A stretch of DNA of 24,847 nt from Chara braunii (lineage: Eukaryota; Streptophyta; Charophyceae; Charales; Characeae), in the NCBI GenBank assembly GCA_003427395.1, contig BFEA01000074.1, forward strand, positions 3,694,262 to 3,719,108, in the 5' to 3' direction. The notes below the pieces were generated by a model. That model was not told where the DNA came from. It made no database searches and was given only the letters and a program-made list of their open reading frames with translations. Numbering within the stretch: position 1 is the first letter of the stretch; every line of letters begins with the position of its first letter. The position numbers and the translations under genes were made by a program. Positions 19,549 to 24,847 of this stretch are shown here, in pieces.

Positions 19549-19560
19549 GCTCTGATACCA
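19549..19560 (-). promoter_or_regulatory. Primer-binding site, initiator-Met tRNA type
   Basis: The minus strand reads TGGTATCAGAGC directly after the end of LTR copy B. This 12-mer is complementary to the 3' end of plant initiator methionine tRNA and is the usual primer-binding site of many plant Ty3/gypsy elements. It fixes the orientation of the element and the inner boundary of the 5' LTR. Confidence 0.9.
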
Positions 19561-20078
19561 ACCTCACGCCCCGGGTGGCCTTCCGTATTTTGAACGCCGA
19601 TCAAAGTTATTGGGGGCGTAGCCGAGGATTTTTGGCCGTGGGGGTTGAGTCATCCGGATGAAACGGGGGACTCTTGCTTCAACCCGAGGTGTCGGGATGG
19701 GGTTTTGAGCCGTCACCAAAGGCGGGTAACAGGAGGACGGGGCCCTACGATCCGACCATCATCACTTCCAGGAAAAGATAACAGAACGCGAGGAAAAGAA
19801 AAAGGTGTGATGAAGCCGACGGGAACAGAGTTCCATTCCCCGAGGCGCCTGGGTCGCGCGGACTTTTTGCTAGCCGATACCCTGGAGGCGGGTTCAGGCT
19901 TCGTTGTTGGATTCGTCGAGTCCGTGCGGTCAACACGGCACGGGATCGTCTGGGCCGAGCAGGGCAATGGGACCCAGGTTCGAAAACGGGCAGGGAGCGC
20001 ACCCACGTTGCGGGAGAGTTTGGGGAATCGGGTGGCCCCCTCGTACCCCAGGACCAACCGTCGCCACGAGCACGAGTC

Positions 20079-20117
20079 TCCCTGGCGACACCAATGACAA
20101 TTAAACCACGGTCGCCA
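20079..20117. repeat. Conserved inverted repeat inside the LTR (copy B)
   Basis: The same 9-bp arms (CCTGGCGAC / GTCGCCAGG) as in copy A. The spacer differs by several transitions. Confidence 0.6.
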
Positions 20118-21200
20118 GGTGGCATACACGGCAGTCCAGGGCAGCATCGTAAGGTCGGTGCACGGCAAGATTAAGGGCGGGGAAGCAAATTGCTCAATCA
20201 GCACAAACCCACTCCCGCCTATGTGGCACTCCTGGGTCGGGTTATAAGGATGGATTGGCTCCGTGCGCTGCAGCATGCTCAGCACGTCCGCATCGCAGTA
20301 TACTCCATCGTCATCTGCGATCGGGAAAGGCGGAAGCGTGCTGCGCAGCCCGGGGACAAGGTTCGAGCTCGGGCCACGGCCCGAGCTTGCGTCCGTCGGG
20401 ACGAAACGTGACTCCATGCAAAGATCAACAAACATCGCCGAAGACGAATGCGCCCGGCTCTCCTTCTCCGTCTCTTCCTTACACCATCAACCGGAACACG
20501 GTTTCAGGCACCCAGGGTGGATATAGAGAGGTCGGCCGCCTTGCGAGGACTCGGGTGACCTATCTCGCCGGAAGTATCCACCTCCTCTTGGGTTCCCGAC
20601 CAGCGCCCGATAGAGGGAGAGAGAGAGCGAGACGGCGAAAGGAGGTAGGCGCGTATCACACCCACGCTCGCGCGATTGCTTAGAAAGGACGGGAGACGGA
20701 AGGGACCGACGCATTCATGCTCTTACGCAAGCAAGCAACACTCATTACCTCCACTCATCAGGCACAGAGGCGCATACACACACACATACCCATAGAGACT
20801 TCAATGAAACCTTCAACATCCATAGATTGTCACACCCGACATGCATAATAGACTGCCCAACCCTTGGAGTCATGCACACATCACACGGGGACAAAGCAGC
20901 AATGGAGAAAAAGCTTCGTCTTTAAAAATACAAACTTCTCACGACTGGCCACTCCGGGCCCAGTCCCCAACCAATCCACCGACAACCATAGCCACAAGGC
21001 CCTGCAGCTGTCGGCGTCTGATCTCCACCACCGCTCCGTCCCTCCGACTGCCTTACCCCAAGTCCACCGCTAACTCCGCCACCCGCCATCATTGCGCCCC
21101 ACACGGGGCACGTCGAGCCTTTCCGGCACCGCGGGCTTCGCGCATAGCTTGCGCAGCTTACAACCAAGATCAAAAAGAGTGAGAGGAAGGGTTTGCAAGA

Positions 21201-21207
21201 ATTTATA
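21201..21207 (-). promoter_or_regulatory. Putative LTR TATA box, copy B
   Basis: The minus strand reads GCTATAAATTCTTGC followed by CCCTTCCTCTCAC. It is conserved with copy A at 10667-10673. This would start transcription about 0.6 kb into the LTR, leaving about 1.6 kb of R-U5. Confidence 0.4.
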
Positions 21208-21832
21208 GCATGGAAGACGGCGGAGAGGCTGCGCAAATCACGGGGTGTAGATGAGCAGGACAGAAGAGGGGCAGAGTTTCCAGAAGAATTGAGGGAGGCG
21301 AGTCGAATGGTCTGTGTGATTTGGGTGGTCGTCCAAGTGGGGTGCACTTTCCCGTGGCCACCACATTGCCCCGATCATCCCAATCAGACAGCCAATCATT
21401 CGTGGGGAAGGGCTAGCTGATACCCGGAGGCGGGTTCAGGCTTCGCTTGTAGGGAAGACGAAGAGACATGCAGGAGGGAGATGCACCGCAAGAAGGGAAG
21501 ATGGCGCGGGGATGCAGAGCGGAAGAACGGGTTTATGCGGCGCACAAAAATTTGAAAACGGCCGCGCGGGCAAAAATTCAAAATTCCTACTTCCGCTAAT
21601 TCCCAACCGTTTCTTGAATTTCTTGGCGCGGCCGCTAACCGGTCATGCAAGACCCGAGTTACATTTTCTACTCCGCCCCAAAAGAAAAAGGAAAGAAAAA
21701 GAAAAACGAAGCACCGTTTTTCCCATTATCTTGAATCCGTGCTTTGGGGATTCAGTGGTACGGGAAACCGCCGAGTACGGATCCTGGCTCATCACAGACT
21801 CACTAGTGGCGGTGGGAACATTCCCTGGCGCG

Positions 21833-22000
21833 AAGGGTAATATAATTTTCAGACATAACCGCGCTTGGAGCTACAGGGTCGTTTACTTTCTAAGAGTGGT
21901 TGATCTTCAAGAACACAAGGGTAATATAAGTTTCAGACATAACCGCCCTTGGAGCTACAGGGTCATTTACTTTCTAAGAGTGGTTGATCTTCAAGAACAC
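21833..22000. repeat. 84-bp tandem duplication
   Basis: Two adjacent 84-bp units (21833-21916 and 21917-22000) begin AAGGGTAATATAA and share AACCGCSCTTGGAGCTACAG and AGAGTGGTTGATCTTCAAG. They differ at only a few bases. The last part of the unit also occurs, diverged, at 5635-5655. Confidence 0.9.
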
Positions 22001-22180
22001 GAACAGGGGCACAGGGTCACCCATGCCTTGAGTGGTGCGGGGAGTGTTCTACGCTCGACCTTGTGCCACTTGGATGATATCGTTAGTATCTTCTCCACTC
22101 TTATATTCTGTGGGATGCAAATCATCTCCCAAGCTACCTTGGATAGGAATGAGTCATCCTCGCCTGCGTAAGGCTTCCAC
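22001..22180. repeat. Dispersed repeat family, diverged copy 4
   Basis: The stretch starts CAGGGTCACCCATGCCTTGAG and matches 5672-5715 closely and 3975-4110 weakly. The minus-strand translation (KWHKVERRTLP) has faint similarity to that of copy 1 (PWHKSARHSLP), which may mean the family was once coding. No known domain is recognised. Confidence 0.6.
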
Positions 22181-22768
22181 ACTAATTTTGCTGCCCTGCA
22201 TTTCACTAGTTATCATTCAGTTGTTTCCCAAAGCCTCTTATACTGTCCCCACAAAAAGCACAAGAGAGCAAATAAGATAAAGCACCGTTTGATTACAATA
22301 CCTCTCTCCCAATACAGGGATAGGTGCGGTGCTTTAACCCAGGGAAGGCCCAAGAAGCCTTCAGAACGACGATCCTCATCTACCCATCTACCCTCCACAT
22401 ACCCCATGGAACTGTCATTTAAACCACCAGTACCTGACCCAGTTATCAGCCTTGAGAAAAAAATAGAGTAGAAACGTTTCTACTCGGATGAGTTTGGGCC
22501 AGCAAATCGTCTTGGTGGCCTGAGCAGGAGAGCAGCCAGATCTGAACGGCCAAGAAGCCTGCAGAACAACGATCCTCATCTACCCGAATGATCAATTTCC
22601 CGAATGATCAATTTCTGACCGCAGATTTGGCAGATAAACGACCAGAAATCAAGGATGGGTGTAAGTGGGACTTGGCCCCGGGGACCTCACAATTCAACCC
22701 GGAGTTATCCTGGCAGCCTCAGCCAGTTTCTCTTACAATCTCAGCTCTAGGGCTTCAGACCAGCACTC
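22180..22768. other. Non-coding stretch with short direct repeats and a palindrome
   Basis: No gene is seen. A block of about 42 bp (GGCCCAAGAAGCC...GATCCTCATCTACCC) at 22346-22390 recurs at 22548-22587. The 16-mer CCCGAATGATCAATTT is tandemly repeated at 22583-22614. A 20-bp perfect palindrome lies at 22466-22485. The stretch ends at an A23 tract and may be a plus-strand retroinsertion, but I cannot find its left end. Confidence 0.5.
22466..22485. repeat. 20-bp perfect palindrome
   Basis: GAGTAGAAACGTTTCTACTC reads the same on both strands. No neighbouring feature explains it. Confidence 0.7.
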
Positions 22769-22791
22769 AAAAAAAAAAAAAAAAAAAAAAA
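22769..22791 (+). repeat. A23 homopolymer interrupting a LINE 3' UTR module
   Basis: A run of 23 A on the plus strand. It is followed at once by GGAAACCGGGTCCAGCGTCC, which is the LINE 3' UTR module lacking its usual CTGCT head. The tract looks like the tail of a plus-strand insertion into that module. Confidence 0.75.
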
Positions 22792-22860
22792 GGAAACCGG
22801 GTCCAGCGTCCCATTCAAAAAACCAACTTTCCGAAGTTGAGCTACCAGTTACAGGCTAGC
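22792..22860 (-). mobile_element. LINE 3' UTR fragment
   Basis: The hairpin module GGAAACCGGGTCCAGCGTCC is followed by an A-rich spacer and AACTTTCC, matching the order in 186-240. It is a remnant only. From 22865 to 23156 I recognise nothing. Confidence 0.5.
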
Positions 22861-23153
22861 TCATCTTATCCTCCCCACAACCAGCTTTACATCTGAAAAA
22901 CAAGTCCCTGACTTTCTCAAGATAGAGCAATCTAGGTTTAAGTCGGGTACTTTATGAACAAGGCTCTCTATTGTTGGGAGACTCTTATCCCTTTCCAAAA
23001 CATAAGGGAGTCTAAACCCATATCAAGACCAGACAGAACACAGGTCTAAAGACGATCTAATCTGTAGACTGAATAACAATCGGGCATGATGGCCCTAAAC
23101 CGGGGTACGGACCGCGGTGGAAAATGTCAGCACCTCCTTTTGACCCAAGTCGA

Positions 23154-23156
<3 letters not shown>

Positions 23157-23187
<31 letters not shown>
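23157..23187 (-). repeat. Poly(A) tail (T31 on plus strand) of the right LINE
   Basis: An uninterrupted T31 on the plus strand follows the minus-strand LINE 3' end (GGGCACTGGGCCCCTT). It fixes the 3' end and orientation of that LINE copy. Confidence 0.85.
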
Positions 23188-23190
<3 letters not shown>

Positions 23191-24387
23191 GGGCCCAGTG
23201 CCCAAGGCTGATATTTCCAATATGTAAATTTGAGGCCGGGGAGTCACCAAACATCTCATGCTGAAAACAGGGCTTAGTTGCCTTTAAGCTAGAGTGATGA
23301 TAAACCATGAGGCAAAAAATCCTGCAATATTGGGCTGACACCCCAGAATGAGAGGGAGGATAAAATAGTGAACTAGTTTAGTGCCTCTTCACCCTAACTT
23401 GGGCGCCATAAAAAACATTTCCTACCAAGCTCTCAACCAATTGTCTCCATGATGTTTGTATCCATTCTCTTCCTTCCTTACATTACGAGGGATGTCTATC
23501 CAAACCAGTCAGCAGGCACAAGACAATTACTTGGGGGAGGGAAAAAATCAGGGAATTCTGAGGGGGGCCTAAGAGGGATAGAGGGATCCACAGTAACCCA
23601 ATCATTAAACTCCAGACGGTAATTTCTTNTAACTGGTTCTTGAGCGTTAACATGTCCACCTTCCCAACATACTTTCCCCAGTCTCCCTCCCTGGTCACCT
23701 CCCAGCCAACTTCTGTTAAAATGGTTAATATGTTGCCAAATTTCATTTGGCAATAATAGGAACTGATTTTTTTCTTTGGCCTGATCCCATTTCATAGTTA
23801 TTTCAGTTTGAATCTGCAGTTTGATGGTTTCGGTGAATTCTGGCCCATCCAAACGCGCATCTTCCATTTCAAAAGTATACCTTTTTATCCAAATTGCCCA
23901 GATAATCGCCCTTCTTCCTATTAAGAATAGATTGAATGTGAAGTCATCCACTTGCTCCGGATGCCATGCTTCCAAAAGGAGGGCTTTCCACTTCCAAGGC
24001 CAAGAATGAGAAGTGTTCATTTGATTCCAGATCCTATCCCACCACCTCCAAAGCCAAATAGAGCCCGGGCATTGGAGGAAGATATGCTCTATAGTCTCTG
24101 GGACGAGTTTGGATGGAAAGGCTGATTTGCAAAGCTTACACCAGGGGAGGGCAATTCCTTTTCGTTCAAGGGAACATCTCGTTCAATGGAGTGTCCCATT
24201 TAAGTCAACCACTTGGCTATCTCAACTTTTCCATCGTCCGTTGTTGAAGCCAGAACGTTTTCCTTTGTCCAAATCCTCCGAAACCACCCAATCCCTCTGC
24301 CCCTCCTCATTTGGCTCCTCCGCCAGTCCTAGAGTATAGTGAGTCTCAGAGTCTGTTTCACCAAGGATCTCTGCTGATGGAGGTAAC
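23188..24387 (-). mobile_element. LINE 3' portion, second copy
   Basis: On the minus strand, a decayed zinc-binding domain and C-terminal tail (about 24350-23496) are followed by a 300-nt 3' UTR and a poly(A) tail. It is truncated at the 5' side near the T25 tract at 24388. Its 3' end is shared with the 3.2-kb insertion at 6248-9412, and its protein with the LINE at 1-2240. Confidence 0.8.
23496..24180 (-). pseudogene. LINE ORF2 C-terminus with zf-RVT domain (partial)
   Basis: One frame stays open from about 24180 to 23496. It reads ALPWCKLC, then ETIEHIFLQCPGSIWLWRWW (zinc ligands CxxC and HxxxxC) and WPWKWKALLLEAWHP. IGRRAIIWAIWIKRYTFEME follows, then a tail with WLGGDQGGRLGKVCWEGG and a proline-rich end. 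It aligns along its length with the peptide at 411-1117, which has the same order with a frameshift. One base is unresolved (n at 23629). Upstream of 24180 the reading is broken by a TGA codon near 24188 and frame changes. Confidence 0.85.
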
Positions 24388-24412
24388 TTTTTTTTTTTTT
24401 TTTTTTTTTTTT
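24388..24412 (-). repeat. T25 homopolymer between two LINE fragments
   Basis: A run of T on the plus strand, A on the minus strand. It directly follows the truncated coding end of the outer LINE fragment (KARNTAVFRRR) and precedes sequence of the inner LINE. Confidence 0.85.
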
Positions 24413-24795
24413 CTTCTTCTGAAGACTGCAGTATTCCTTGCTTTCCATATTACCTCCATAACTATTCCCTGACATACTAAGGCCACATACATAGCTCCAG
24501 TCGTCCTTCCACTGCTTCCCATCTGGCGGGGAGGCAGCTAGTATCCATTCATCCATCCATTTCCGTCCATTTCCACCTATCCCCTACTGCATCCTCCCAT
24601 TGGAGTCTCCACCAGTTCCATATTTCTTCAGAATGCGGGCATTCAAGCCAGATATGGGTGTCCTATTCTTCTGTAGTATGGCATCTTTTACAAGTATCCA
24701 AGTCCAATCCTCTGCCACTCAGCCACTGAGCAGACGCAGTAAGACCCTGGTCAGGGATTGAATCCACATCAAACAAACTCGCCTGCCGTTGAGGA
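24413..24795 (-). pseudogene. Third LINE fragment: diverged zf-RVT domain
   Basis: The minus strand reads SAQWLSGRGLDLDTCKRCHT, then after an in-frame TAG DTHIWLECPHSEEIWNWWR (about 24740-24600). That is a CxxC plus HxxxxC zinc-binding domain of a LINE family different from the other two. After frame changes it continues as MYVALVCQGIVMEVIWKARN (about 24480-24425), the usual end of this domain. It is cut by the T25 tract on one side and by a G/A homopolymer on the other. Confidence 0.75.
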
Positions 24796-24805
24796 GGGGG
24801 GGGGG

Positions 24806-24847
<42 letters not shown>
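24796..24847. repeat. G tract followed by long poly(A) at the window end
   Basis: About ten G are followed by an uninterrupted A run of more than 40 that reaches the window end. It may be a retrotransposon tail, or a point where assembly stopped. Confidence 0.7.

Larger units (their letters stand above)
11284..19560 (-). mobile_element. Ty3/gypsy LTR retrotransposon, internal region (degenerate)
   Basis: The minus-strand order is primer-binding site, gag with zinc knuckle, protease, reverse transcriptase, RNase H, integrase, then an extra coding region. Integrase after RNase H defines Ty3/gypsy rather than copia. I see no chromodomain after the integrase. Every domain is interrupted by frameshifts or stops, so the element is not functional by itself. 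The 5' LTR is 19561-21795. Whether LTR copy A (ending 11283) is its true 3' LTR is open, because no purine tract lies immediately before it. Confidence 0.9.
19561..21795 (-). mobile_element. Ty3/gypsy 5' LTR (copy B), 2.2 kb
   Basis: This is an uninterrupted copy of the LTR, with plus-strand left end ACCTCACGCC and right end GGCTCATCACA; the minus strand begins TGTGATGAGCC. It lies directly against the primer-binding site, so it is the 5' LTR of the minus-strand element. It differs from copy A at about one base in ten. The inner end does not show the usual terminal CA (it reads CGTGAGGT on the minus strand) and both copies share this, so it is old and not a new mutation. Confidence 0.88.

Noticed and set aside
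19713-20435. 240-codon minus-strand open frame inside LTR copy B, also open over about 165 codons in copy A (9389-9931)
   Set aside because: The two copies differ at about 30 amino acids for roughly 50 base changes, the proportion expected without selection on the protein. No domain is recognisable, so it is probably a GC-rich shadow.
22588-22896. Plus-strand open frame with a poly-Lys run
   Set aside because: It exists only because an A23 tract is read through; it joins two unrelated repeats.

Overview
The window looks like nuclear DNA of a streptophyte (land plant or close green-algal relative). The evidence is a long-terminal-repeat retrotransposon of the Ty3/gypsy type with a primer-binding site complementary to plant initiator-Met tRNA, plus plant-style LINE fragments with CCHC reverse-transcriptase-associated zinc-binding domains. 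I cannot name the species. No intact host gene, rRNA, tRNA or CRISPR array could be supported. Almost everything recognisable is old, broken mobile-element sequence, and most of the coding remains lie on the minus strand.

Layout. Bases 1-2240 hold the 3' part of a LINE on the minus strand (end of the reverse transcriptase, zinc-binding domain, C-terminal tail, 3' UTR with repeated hairpin modules). It abuts the A-rich end and 3' UTR of another LINE copy at 2240-2400. From 2480 to 3960 nothing is firmly recognised. From 3970 to 5830 there is a mosaic of a dispersed repeat family with several copies, another copy of which lies at 21830-22175. A 2.2-kb LTR copy starts at 5881; it is split by a 3.2-kb non-coding insertion (6248-9412) that ends in a LINE-type 3' tail and poly(A), and it resumes at 9411-11283. 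The Ty3/gypsy internal region occupies about 11.3-19.56 kb on the minus strand, followed by the second, unsplit LTR (19561-21795). From 21833 to 23156 there are tandem and dispersed repeats. From 23157 to the end there are two further LINE 3' fragments on the minus strand, separated by homopolymer tracts; the window ends inside a poly(A) run.

The Ty3/gypsy element can be read domain by domain: gag, zinc knuckle, aspartic protease, reverse transcriptase, RNase H, zinc-binding and DDE integrase. It is dead: frameshifts and in-frame stops break every domain, and the last zinc-knuckle cysteine is a tyrosine. Downstream of the integrase, in the same orientation, lies about 2 kb of decayed but clearly once-coding sequence (roughly 13611-11592). 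Its last 537 codons stay in one frame with only five internal stops. It resembles no family I recognise and is the best candidate here for something undescribed.

Other points of interest are a 10-bp direct duplication that tightly brackets the left LTR copy, paired-base changes in a hairpin shared by the LINE 3' ends, and a degenerate hairpin-bearing repeat array inside the 3.2-kb insertion.
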